32,512 nucleotides of DNA, taken from positions 1 to 32,512 of the forward strand of contig PAYZ01000025.1 of NCBI GenBank assembly GCA_002716085.1, in the 5' to 3' direction. The stretch's first letter is position 1, and every line of letters begins with the position of its first letter. Positions 8,201-15,547 of the stretch are shown here, in pieces. The notes beneath the pieces are model-generated. The model ran no database searches. It was not told the origin of the DNA and worked only from the letters and a program-made list of their open reading frames with translations. Both the position numbers and the translations under genes were made by a program. This DNA is from Methanobacteriota archaeon (GTDB lineage Archaea > Thermoplasmatota > Poseidoniia > Poseidoniales > Thalassarchaeaceae).

Positions 8201-9179
8201 CCCTCTGATGGTCCCCTATCCTATCTGATGCAGTCTCGGCCTCTATCTCGAACTGCCTGATCTTGTCAATTATGCCCTTTGCATCACCACCGAGGACGTC
8301 ATCTAACTGATTGGCGAGTTTCACAAGTTCCTTGTCGAAGTCGTCTAACCTTCTTCCAGATGACCCGATCTCCTCTGAGAGTTCTTTCTCTCTGCCGATG
8401 TAATTGGACCTCTCCTCCAGTAGAAGAGAGACCTCCCCCTCCCTGTTCCTGTGCCTAGACTGCTCGAGAGTTAGCCTAGCCAAGTCGACATCCTCTTTGA
8501 GCTGCCTGAACTTCAGAGCCTGCTCCCTCTCTTGCTCGAGCTCTTGCAGCCTGCTCTTCTGGTCGGCCTCGAAAATGTCGATCGTCTCGATGCTGGTCTC
8601 TACGTGCTTTCTCTGAGTGTTTGCCTTCCTTATCTCCTCGTCGTAAGCTGTGACTCCGGCTACCTGCTCCAGCACGCCCCTCCTCTTGTGGGGCGTCATT
8701 GTGGCCAAGTTAGTCACATCCCCCTGTAGGACTATGTTGTACCCATCCCCCCTGAGGCCTGCTTCTGACAGAATCCTCCTCATCTCCGTTGCGGAAGAGG
8801 GGTTGTCGTTTATCTTGAAGGATGAGACCGGCTCCCCCTTCCTGCTCAGCCTTACCGACCTAGTGAAGGAGACTTCGTCCGAATCTGACCTGAGGCGCCT
8901 CCTACCTCCTATTTCTGGTGAATTGTTGAAGACCAGGGTGGCGGACATATGCTTGGCCGGGCTTCCTGTCTTGCCGCCGTTGAAGATCAGCTCGGAGACA
9001 TTTGATGCCCTGAGTGAGCGTGTTGACTTGGGGCCGAGGACGAATCCTATCGCATCTCCGCAGTTCGACTTCCCGCTTCCGTTTGGTCCAGTGATTGCCG
9101 TGAATCCCTCCTCGAATGGGATTACGGTTTGCCCCCCGAATGACTTGAAGTTCTCCATCTCTATTCTGACTAGATGCAT
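5271..9179 (-). CDS. smc: Chromosome segregation ATPase SMC
   Basis: Full-length SMC protein, 1302 residues. The Walker A motif GPNGSGKSN is at 31-39 and the signature motif LSGGEKS near 1098-1104. Walker B with catalytic DE is near 1126-1127 (YYFDEVD), and the D-loop reads QNLDPFN. Two long coiled coils (about 170-520 and 690-1020) flank a hinge recognisable by GILGTLGEL and FLPLNKL. After the last head strand there is an extra tail of about 115 residues rich in Glu, Ala, Pro and Ser that is not part of the usual SMC fold. The neighbours scpA and scpB follow on the same strand with overlapping or abutting ends, so all three condensin subunits are co-translated. The ATG at 9179 is preceded by GAGGTGAGG and by a TATA-like box about 27 bases upstream. 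Confidence 0.96.
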   Translation of the reverse strand: MHLVRIEMENFKSFGGQTVIPFEEGFTAITGPNGSGKSNCGDAIGFVLGPKSTRSLRASNVSELIFNGGKTGSPAKHMSATLVFNNSPEIGGRRRLRSDSDEVSFTRSVRLSRKGEPVSSFKINDNPSSATEMRRILSEAGLRGDGYNIVLQGDVTNLATMTPHKRRGVLEQVAGVTAYDEEIRKANTQRKHVETSIETIDIFEADQKSRLQELEQEREQALKFRQLKEDVDLARLTLEQSRHRNREGEVSLLLEERSNYIGREKELSEEIGSSGRRLDDFDKELVKLANQLDDVLGGDAKGIIDKIRQFEIEAETASDRIGDHQRAIDSAEDEMEILERESQGAEEARKKAENSIEELHQAVKDSISSLKKAEEEESLARKAIESGDKHGRDLNRALGQATELEQKASSKFSQAQLDYDRAYQRSQIASESLADIEQAFEAAELERDDNALMGEDLQEETPEVSRQSLANELMSLQKQERSLVDDRDRAESRLRKAEMDLAKARARQETRSSTPGSAFTLAALSKLRESGEIHGILGTLGELASPKDPSHEEALSFAFGGGLRSIVVTSDHVASKCISWLRKNGGGRATFLPLNKLSVSRPQGRTLLVARNPGIVGFVHDLLEFDPSVEAAVRYAGRNTLVVESMEVARENMGGVRMVTLEGSVIESSGAMTGGSSSKRDRPRFDGSGAGSSGIDRLESAVQDADLVFTTVDGALRELRRGQQELRDRIHGLDNDDHSVKMRNWKADMERTERELKEIGSKLNAANKELKDCESEKDRMEAIREQARQELEEASLNRDKAAEDLQSHTPDHLSGKLREAERARTDAERTRVMSEASIETSSQQLRILVDRVSEIGRQMSAQKESASRSRKEIDELNSIIEKSESELVELRAQASQFDEEQRLLNDRRDELVEERASLRAHLERISQEKQNISGRLEELSVQIKQRREALEEIVAELKAAGIPIPPEHEHLPTVAEAERSVQGLERRLGALGDVNMLAIEQYDAAQSRISDLMADGKLLRQRRDELSKIADQLEDERRTRLLNVFDHVNNNFRRVYEILQPSGSGELRLENETNPFEGGLEMACVPPGKSKNTRRTALSGGEKSMAALALIFAIQDYEPSPFYYFDEVDQNLDPFNSEKIAALCRMRSGMAQFIMVTLRKVSLTLADHHIGITHAGNGCSQRITDFDRAAALDLSEEIEAEERAREASEAEKESMPELPSPDEMPRTPEPLPELSSIGGLADRAGVDVADVQEEGEGAGNLDALRGRTEEVSEDIGESQIADETMENMLESPDVIEAKEESS

Positions 9180-9194
9180 CCCCTCACCTCAGTC

Positions 9195-9216
9195 GTCGTG
9201 AAATAAATAGCACGAC
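9195..9216 (-). promoter_or_regulatory. TATA-like box within a perfect inverted repeat upstream of smc
   Basis: On the minus strand CTATTTATTT (9210-9201) lies about 27 bases before the smc ATG, the right distance for a TATA box of a leaderless or very short-leader archaeal transcript. It is exactly framed by GTCGTG (9195-9200) and CACGAC (9211-9216), a perfect 6-base inverted repeat with a 10-base A/T-rich spacer. A dimeric protein bound here would cover the box. A Shine-Dalgarno-like GAGGTGAGG just before the ATG would be used only if transcription starts further upstream. Both the promoter and the operator roles are inferred. Confidence 0.45.
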
Positions 9217-9320
9217 AACAACGCCAGTCGTTCCATGTGAGGTTATGAACATTGAGGCAGTGAGGCGAAATACGCTGCGTTTAGTGCGGTCATCGGAAAA
9301 CGCCGAGTGATTGTGATAAA

Positions 9321-12300
9321 TCACATATTCCTTCTGAATTTCCCACCGCTCTCGAAGAGAGCTTGGGTGACCTGTCCTACTGAGCAATGGTTCACTATCT
9401 CCATCATCACTTCGAACAGGTTTCCACCTTCCCTAGCCGTCTCCTTCAGTCTTGCCAGGCTCGCCTCGGACTGGGAAGAGTGGGTGTCCTTGAACTCCTT
9501 GTTTCGGGAAATCACCATCATCTTCTCGGAGTCGTCGGACCTTGTCACCTCGATGTCGAATTCCTCCGCGGAGGGAGTAGCTGATCCGGGGTCAGTGAAC
9601 ATGTTCACGCCGACGATGGGGGTCTCCCCGGAGTGCTTCCTGTTCTCGTAAACCATGCCCTCGTCCTGTATCCTGTTTCTCTGGTAGTTTACTTCCAATG
9701 AGCCGAGGACACCCCCTCTGCTGTGCATCTCCTCGAAGATCCTCAGCACCTTCTCCTCGACCTCGTTGGTCAAGTACTCGGCTACGAATGACCCCTGCAA
9801 TGGGTTCTCGTTTCTAAGCCAGCCATACTCCTTTGCTAGAATTAGCTGTATGGCAACAGCGTCCCTTACTGTGTCCTCGGTGGGGGTGCCGAAAGCCTCG
9901 TCTCGGCTATTTGTGTGGAGGCTGTTGGCATTATCAGCTAGGGCATATAGTGCCTGGAGGGTGGTTCTGTAATCGTTCCAAGTGTACTCCTGTGAGTGGA
10001 GGGAGCGCCCGCTCCCTTGGATGTGGTACTTCAGCTTCTGACCCCTCTCACCTACACCGTACAAATCCCTCATGGCTATTGCCCAGATCCTTCTGGATAC
10101 CCTTCCAATAACTGCGTACTCGGGATCCATCCCATTCGAGAAGAACCATGAGAAGTTCCTCAGGAATTTATCCGGATCGAGGCCCCGCGCCTTGAACAGC
10201 TCCACATAGGTAAGTCCGTTCGAAAGGGTGAGTGCTGCTTGGGTAATCGGGTTGGCGCCCGCCTCGTCAATATGGTAACCGCTAATGCTGACGAAGTAGT
10301 GGTTCCTGACCTCATTATCAACGTAGAACTCTGCAACATCGCCCATCATCCTGAGTGCTGTATCCAGATTGAAAACCAGGGTATTCTGCCCCATAGCCTC
10401 CTTCAGTTGGTCAGCTTGAACTGTGCCCCTGACCGTTGAAAGGGCGAAGGAGCGGATCTTGGATTGCTCGTCTTCGTTAGGCTCCCTGCCGTTCTCCTCG
10501 ACGAATTTCCTAGTTTGCTGCCTAATTGCTACGTTGAAGAATGCGGCTAGGTGCCACCAGTAGTTTCCATTGATCGTCATGCTGACCGATGTATTCGGAG
10601 CGCAAAGGTCGAAACCATCGAAGAGTCTGTCCATCTCTTCCACGGTGCTGATACTTACTCCCGACTCGCAAACCTTCCCAAAAATGTCGAGCCTCTCTTG
10701 TGGGTCGTTTCCGTAAAGGCTCGGGGAGTCGAAGGCGACTGAGAGCCTATTGAAGGGTTGATCCTTGGATAGGAAGTGGTACCTCTTGTTTGTCCTCTCA
10801 GCACTGCCCTCGCCTGCGAACATTCTGACTGGCAACTCGTCTTCTCGCCTGAAGGGGAAGACCCCTCCTGTGAAAGGGAACTCCCCTGGTGCGTTCTCTT
10901 TCCTGACCCAGTGCAGTCGCTCCCCCCAGTCTTCAGTTGTCGGGAGCGCTACACGTGGAACCCTCGTCCCGGACATTGTCTCATGTGTAGTCTTGACAGG
11001 AATCTCCTTGTCGCGAACAGTGTAGCTTGCCTGACCTGAGCGATATGCCTCGGCCATGGAGTCGAATTCGGAAAGGGAGTCCCAAGCCTCCTGCGGAACC
11101 CTTGACCTGATTGATTCCGCCTCATCCGATAGGTCCTTCCAAGCTCCTTCTTTTCCAGAGGACTTCATGGCCTCAGCTGCCGCTTCTAACTGCTGAACCA
11201 TTCTAACTGATCTGACCACCTCTCGGGTCCTCTCGTGGTAGCTCCTTACAGAAGAGGCGACTTCTGCAAGGTAGCCCTGCCTCTCCGGAGGTATGGGCGG
11301 GTCCCTGCTAGGCAATCCATCGGGACCCATGCGAGGTTTGCTTGCTGAGAAATCGGTGCCAAATTTCTCATTTAGCAGGCTCGCCATCATCTCCCAAAGT
11401 CTGTCCACCCCGGCATCGGCGAATTGACTGGCTATGGTGGGGACGACAGGCATTGATTCGGGGGATTCTTCGAACGCCTCCCTGTTGCGTTGGAATTGCT
11501 TCCTAATCTCTGACAAAGCGTCCTCTGCTCCCGGCCTGTCGAACTTGTTTAGGACCACAATGTCCGCGAAGTCTAGGGCTGCAAGCTTCTCCAACTGGCT
11601 GGGAGCTCCGTACTCCCTGGTAGTGACGTAAAGGGAAACGTCAGAGACCTCGGTAATGGCGTCGTTGCCCTGGCCAATCCCACTCGTTTCGACCAGGACT
11701 AGATCGAATCCTACTGCTTGGCAGGCCTCAACTGCCCGATTGATGCAGTCTGCGATCTCCCTGCCGCTTCCCCTGCTTGCGAATGACCTCATGAACAAAT
11801 TGGGGTCGGTCAGGGAGTTCATTCGTATCCTGTCACCAAGCAAGGCGCCGCCTGTCTTCTTCCTAGTAGGGTCCGTAGCTAGCAATGCTACCTTGTATCC
11901 CGGATTGTCTCGCCTGATTCTAAGCATCACCTCGTCCATTAGGCTGGACTTACCGGCCCCGCCGGTACCCGTGATCCCTACAACTGGGCATCCTTCGGAT
12001 GGGTCTCTGGACCGAAGCCTGGATAGTTCTTGCTCGAAAACCTCCCTCGAGGAGTTCTCTGCCAGAGTAAGAAGGCGTGAGACTGCCCCGTGATCTTCTG
12101 CTGTGACAGGGGAGGAAATGGATTCGAATCTAGAGTTGTCCAGGAGGTCGGTTTTTGCGGCCTGCTCCATGGCATCCTGGACCATCCCAACCAGCCCTAG
12201 ATCCCTGCCATCATCGGGGGAGTAAATCCTAGCAACACCCTCGTCCCTGAGTTGGTCGATCTCATGGGGCAGGATCGTCCCGCCCCCTCCTCCGAAAAGG

Positions 12301-12641
12301 AAAACGTGATCGAAACCTGATTCAGAGAGGATGTTCTTGGTGTGAGTGAACATCTCGACTGCCCCTCCTTGGTACGAAGTGATCGCAACGGCATGGGCGT
12401 CTTCTTGGATTGCTGCCCTGGCAACTTCGTCGGCGCCCCTATCGTGACCCAGGTGGATCACCTCGCAGCCCTGGCTCTGCAGAATCCTCCTGAAAATACC
12501 TATCGCTGCATCATGGCCATCGAAAATGGCAGCAGCCGTGATTACCCTCAGAGGCTGACTGTTCCGTTTGGCCCCTTCATCGGACGCAGGGGACTTTGGT
12601 GCTGGATTGCTTGCCACGATGCTCCGAAGAGCCGCTTCCAC
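9321..12641 (-). CDS. icmF: Fused isobutyryl-CoA mutase with chaperone GTPase (IcmF)
   Basis: This adenosylcobalamin enzyme rearranges the carbon skeleton of acyl-CoAs (isobutyryl-CoA to n-butyryl-CoA in the known family). The order is B12-binding domain (residues 30-165; FDGHDAA with axial His 43), a MeaB-like GTPase (P-loop GTGGAGKS at 225-232, NKFD), a linker, and a TIM-barrel mutase (about 560-1106) ending QALFESGGKFRRNM. The barrel reads GVFPF and GQNT where methylmalonyl-CoA mutases carry Tyr and Arg, so the pocket has the Phe/Gln pair of IcmF and predicts isobutyryl-type rather than methylmalonyl-type substrates. The 1106 residues are full length and the start is GTG. It is divergent from lgt across 98 bases, in which I see no convincing TATA box for either gene. 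Confidence 0.93.
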   Translation of the reverse strand: MEAALRSIVASNPAPKSPASDEGAKRNSQPLRVITAAAIFDGHDAAIGIFRRILQSQGCEVIHLGHDRGADEVARAAIQEDAHAVAITSYQGGAVEMFTHTKNILSESGFDHVFLFGGGGGTILPHEIDQLRDEGVARIYSPDDGRDLGLVGMVQDAMEQAAKTDLLDNSRFESISSPVTAEDHGAVSRLLTLAENSSREVFEQELSRLRSRDPSEGCPVVGITGTGGAGKSSLMDEVMLRIRRDNPGYKVALLATDPTRKKTGGALLGDRIRMNSLTDPNLFMRSFASRGSGREIADCINRAVEACQAVGFDLVLVETSGIGQGNDAITEVSDVSLYVTTREYGAPSQLEKLAALDFADIVVLNKFDRPGAEDALSEIRKQFQRNREAFEESPESMPVVPTIASQFADAGVDRLWEMMASLLNEKFGTDFSASKPRMGPDGLPSRDPPIPPERQGYLAEVASSVRSYHERTREVVRSVRMVQQLEAAAEAMKSSGKEGAWKDLSDEAESIRSRVPQEAWDSLSEFDSMAEAYRSGQASYTVRDKEIPVKTTHETMSGTRVPRVALPTTEDWGERLHWVRKENAPGEFPFTGGVFPFRREDELPVRMFAGEGSAERTNKRYHFLSKDQPFNRLSVAFDSPSLYGNDPQERLDIFGKVCESGVSISTVEEMDRLFDGFDLCAPNTSVSMTINGNYWWHLAAFFNVAIRQQTRKFVEENGREPNEDEQSKIRSFALSTVRGTVQADQLKEAMGQNTLVFNLDTALRMMGDVAEFYVDNEVRNHYFVSISGYHIDEAGANPITQAALTLSNGLTYVELFKARGLDPDKFLRNFSWFFSNGMDPEYAVIGRVSRRIWAIAMRDLYGVGERGQKLKYHIQGSGRSLHSQEYTWNDYRTTLQALYALADNANSLHTNSRDEAFGTPTEDTVRDAVAIQLILAKEYGWLRNENPLQGSFVAEYLTNEVEEKVLRIFEEMHSRGGVLGSLEVNYQRNRIQDEGMVYENRKHSGETPIVGVNMFTDPGSATPSAEEFDIEVTRSDDSEKMMVISRNKEFKDTHSSQSEASLARLKETAREGGNLFEVMMEIVNHCSVGQVTQALFESGGKFRRNM

Positions 12642-12739
12642 AAGAATGCGTTGACTACGGAACAGAATGGGCGGGATGTTCCCGGGGCACAGTTCAAGAT
12701 GGGTCGGCTTAACGCAAAAACGGTTGCCGGGGGGTCTGA

Positions 12740-13507
12740 ATGGAGTTTCCAGTTATGGTTCTGGGCATCCACCCCCATTTGCTGTTCGAGGTTCTGGGCT
12801 ACATCGGGGGACTTGCTACTACTGTCTGGATATCTTCTTCGAGAGAAGACACGGTGGAGCCCGAGCAACGTCATGCTCTGATAGTTGCAGGACTGTTCGG
12901 GGCCCTGTTGGGGGCCAAGTTACTGGCATGGGCCCAGCACCCCCAAGCTACATTCCTAGCTGCAACAGAGGAGCCCGCCTTCCTGCTTGGTGGGAAGACC
13001 ATTGTCGGGGGACTCCTGGGGGGGATGGCGGCGATAGAGCTGGCGAAAAAGGCGATGGGGATAACAAAGAGGACGGGGGACGCGATGGTGCTGCCACTGG
13101 TCGTCGGAATGAGCATCGGGAGGATTGGCTGCTTCCTGACTGGACTTGAGGACTCGACATTCGGGATAGAGACTGGGCTCCCATGGGGGATAGATCTCGG
13201 GGACGGGGTGAGTAGGCACCCTACTGCCCTGTATGAAATTCTGGCACTGTGGGCTATTTACTTCTCAATCCGCCATTACTCGATTACGAATATTGTTCCC
13301 TCTGGTTGGGAGTTCAGGAGCTTCCTCATGTCATACCTCGCTTGGAGGCTTTTGGTCGACTGGATTAAGCCGGCTGATTGGGAGCTGGTCTTCTTTTCTC
13401 CGATCCAGATCGCCTGTGTAATGGGGTTATCATGGTACGTAACTTTCGGAGTGATGACTGATGATGAATGGGCAATGGCGGGGGATAGTTCAAGCCTAGA
13501 GGGGTGA
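12740..13507 (+). CDS. lgt: Lgt-family prolipoprotein diacylglyceryl transferase
   Basis: Lgt moves a diacylglyceryl group from a phospholipid to the lipobox cysteine of secreted preproteins. The 255-residue polytopic protein has GGKTIVGGLLGG at 84-95, GMSIGRIGCF at 123-132, PWG near 148-150 and the late RHPTALYE block. All are in the family order and length. The family Asn after GRIG (GRIGNF in E. coli) is Cys here, a variant I recall in several bacterial Lgt subfamilies. Lgt is classically bacterial, and an archaeal enzyme would have to use an archaeal or mixed-type lipid donor. It sits 19 bases before the radical SAM gene, so co-transcription is likely. Family call firm, substrate inferred. 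Confidence 0.85.
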   Translation: MEFPVMVLGIHPHLLFEVLGYIGGLATTVWISSSREDTVEPEQRHALIVAGLFGALLGAKLLAWAQHPQATFLAATEEPAFLLGGKTIVGGLLGGMAAIELAKKAMGITKRTGDAMVLPLVVGMSIGRIGCFLTGLEDSTFGIETGLPWGIDLGDGVSRHPTALYEILALWAIYFSIRHYSITNIVPSGWEFRSFLMSYLAWRLLVDWIKPADWELVFFSPIQIACVMGLSWYVTFGVMTDDEWAMAGDSSSLEG

Positions 13508-13526
13508 CCCAGTAAATGGGCTTGCA

Positions 13527-15029
13527 ATGAGTGGGAGAGTCAGGGACTACCTTTTCTACGACACGGCCACATCAGTTTGCTCGAGCTGCCTGAGAAGGTC
13601 TGACGGGAAGATAATCATCCGAGGAGGCTCAGTCTTCATGGACAAACTTTGCTATTCGTGCGGCAAGAGGGAAGAGGTGCTTTTAGCCGATGATGCTGAC
13701 TATTACCGGAGGGCAAGAGAGGTCTACGTGAAGCCTAGCGAGATGCCAGAAAAGTGGAATACTCCTCTTAAGTATGGGTGCCCGTATGACTGCGGCCTAT
13801 GTCCGAGCCACGAGCAGCACTCCTGCCTAACTCTGATTGAGATTACGGATCATTGCAACCTGAGGTGCCCTGTCTGCTATGCCTCATCTGGACCGGAGAG
13901 GCACGAGGACTACAGGTCATTCGATCATGTTGTGAGGATGCTGGACGCGGTGGTAGAGAACGAAGGCGAGCCGGACGTAGTCCAGATCTCAGGGGGCGAG
14001 CCTACCCTCCATCCGGATTTCTTCAGGATTCTAGATGCGGCAAAAGACAGGCCGATTCGGCACATAATGGTCAACACTAATGGGATCAGGATAGCAAACG
14101 AGCCTGAATTCGCCGAGAGGTTGGCTCGATACATGCCTGGTTTCGAAGTATACCTCCAGTTCGATAGTCTTCAGAGGGAGCCCTCGATGAGGCTTCGCGG
14201 AGCCGACCTAAGGGAGGTGAAGAAGAAGGCTCTCGAGAACCTGAACGCTCACGGAATCTCCACGACTCTAGTATCGACGATCAGCAGAGGGCTGAATGAC
14301 GGAGAGATGGGTGATCTGGTTGAGTTCGCGCTCTCGCAGCCCTGTGTTCGGGGAATCACTTTCCAACCGATACAGGAGGCTGGGAGATCCGAAGACTACG
14401 ATCCATCCAAGGAGCGCCTGACACTTACTGAGGTAAGGAGGAGAGTGGGGGAGCAATCCTCTACTTTCATGGTCGACGACATGCTTCCTGTCCCTTGCCA
14501 CCCAGATAGCTTGTCAATGGCATACGCGCTGAAAGTAGGAGGCTCGGCCGTCCCCCTTACCAGGTACATCGACGACGAGACGCTGCTAGCTGGACCACGC
14601 TCGACGATACAGTTCGAGAAGGACCCAGCGATGCGTGAGGCGATACTCAACCTACTCTCGACGGCTCACTCCCCGCAAACAGCTAGCCACTCCCTTGCAG
14701 AACTCCTGTGTTGCCTCCCGGAGCTTTTGGTCCCGTCAGAATTCTCCTACGAGAACGTCTTCAGGATCATCATCATGGATTTCATTGACGCCCACTCGTT
14801 CGACTTGAGGAGCGTAAAGAAGACTTGTGTCCATATCGTAAGCCCGGACCTGCGCCTCATACCCTTCGATACGTACAACATGTTCTACAGGGGTGACTTG
14901 GAAAGGACGGTTCTGGAGCCCATCAGGAGGGAGCTTGCACTGTCGGGACAGGCCCTCCTATCCCCGGATGAGCGGAAAACCATCTTGAGCCCCCTTCCAG
15001 TGATTCAGATAGAGGAGGTGGCAGAGTGA
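13527..15029 (+). CDS. Radical SAM protein of the MJ0619/Tes (tetraether synthase-like) group
   Basis: The 500-residue protein has the radical SAM cysteines in CNLRCPVC (C110, C114, C117) and the QISGGEPTLHPDFF SAM-binding block. The N-terminus has two CxxC pairs (C18/C21 and C42/C45), fitting a rubredoxin-like iron site, then GCPYDCGLCPSHEQHSC (85-100), fitting an auxiliary iron-sulphur cluster. This set is that of the MJ0619 family, first described as pterin methylases and later shown to include tetraether synthase, which joins archaeol chains into GDGT lipids. The middle (LRGADLR, STTLVSTI, QPCVRGITFQPIQ) looks closest to a bacterial branch, as far as I can judge from memory. ATG 13527 was chosen because the earlier ATG 13515 meets a stop at once. 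The substrate is not proven; a pterin or other lipid substrate is possible. Confidence 0.75.
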   Translation: MSGRVRDYLFYDTATSVCSSCLRRSDGKIIIRGGSVFMDKLCYSCGKREEVLLADDADYYRRAREVYVKPSEMPEKWNTPLKYGCPYDCGLCPSHEQHSCLTLIEITDHCNLRCPVCYASSGPERHEDYRSFDHVVRMLDAVVENEGEPDVVQISGGEPTLHPDFFRILDAAKDRPIRHIMVNTNGIRIANEPEFAERLARYMPGFEVYLQFDSLQREPSMRLRGADLREVKKKALENLNAHGISTTLVSTISRGLNDGEMGDLVEFALSQPCVRGITFQPIQEAGRSEDYDPSKERLTLTEVRRRVGEQSSTFMVDDMLPVPCHPDSLSMAYALKVGGSAVPLTRYIDDETLLAGPRSTIQFEKDPAMREAILNLLSTAHSPQTASHSLAELLCCLPELLVPSEFSYENVFRIIIMDFIDAHSFDLRSVKKTCVHIVSPDLRLIPFDTYNMFYRGDLERTVLEPIRRELALSGQALLSPDERKTILSPLPVIQIEEVAE

Positions 15030-15544
15030 GCGAGGAGGAGCTGCCGGACTGGGTAGTATCTACCGAGGAGGGGGGCGACGATTTCTCCAAGATCGACACC
15101 GATGGTGATGGAAAGATCAGCAGGGAGGAGTTCGAGGCCGCAATGGGGAAAGCGCCATTGCTCACGGGAGATGTAAACGCGTTGAAGGAATCTGCTGGTA
15201 GTCAGGGTGAAAGCCTGTTCCAGCCATTGGATGAGATCAAAAAACCGATGAACAGCAACCTTCAGTTCTTCCTGGGAACGATTGTTTATCCAATTGGAGT
15301 CATCATTCTTACATGGCCAATTTCGGCGGTTTTCTACGCTACTGGTTCAGATGAGCTCGCGGGGCTCGCGAGTTTTGGCGTCGTTGGCATAGGGTACGTG
15401 GGGGGTGCAGCATGGGGATTCTCCTCCGGCCACAGTTCCTTCGCATGGGGGGTTCTTGCATCTCTGATAATCATCCCCGGTCTGATTTTCGGATTGGTAT
15501 TCGGATTCTGCATGCTTATGATTAGTACTGGTAATGGATTCTGA
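15026..15544 (+). CDS. Small membrane protein with one N-terminal EF-hand
   Basis: The GTG start at 15026 overlaps the radical SAM stop (GTGA), so it is translationally coupled. The first 80 residues are acidic and soluble, with a canonical EF-hand loop at residues 24-35 (DTDGDGKISREE: acidic ligands at 1, 3, 5 and Glu at 12). A short linker and about three hydrophobic segments (near 90-110, 113-135 and 142-168) follow, rich in Gly. It has no recognised enzymatic motif. With only one EF-hand, calcium binding would normally need a dimer or a partner. Its place behind lgt and the Tes-like gene suggests a membrane role, but no function is assigned. Confidence 0.72.
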   Translation: MSEEELPDWVVSTEEGGDDFSKIDTDGDGKISREEFEAAMGKAPLLTGDVNALKESAGSQGESLFQPLDEIKKPMNSNLQFFLGTIVYPIGVIILTWPISAVFYATGSDELAGLASFGVVGIGYVGGAAWGFSSGHSSFAWGVLASLIIIPGLIFGLVFGFCMLMISTGNGF

Positions 15545-15547
15545 AGC

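Noticed and set aside
9307-9324. GTGATT / AATCAC hairpin at the icmF stop as a terminator
   Set aside because: The stem is only 6 bases, A/T-rich, overlaps the stop codon, and has no following T-run; too weak to list as a feature.
9321-12641. Label as methylmalonyl-CoA mutase
   Set aside because: The domain order B12-GTPase-mutase and the Phe/Gln pocket residues are those of IcmF; methylmalonyl-type Tyr/Arg are absent.
13527-15029. Label as molybdenum cofactor enzyme MoaA
   Set aside because: The CxxC pairs before the radical SAM motif and the GCPYDCGLCP block are not MoaA features, and MoaA's C-terminal second cluster and GG tail are missing.
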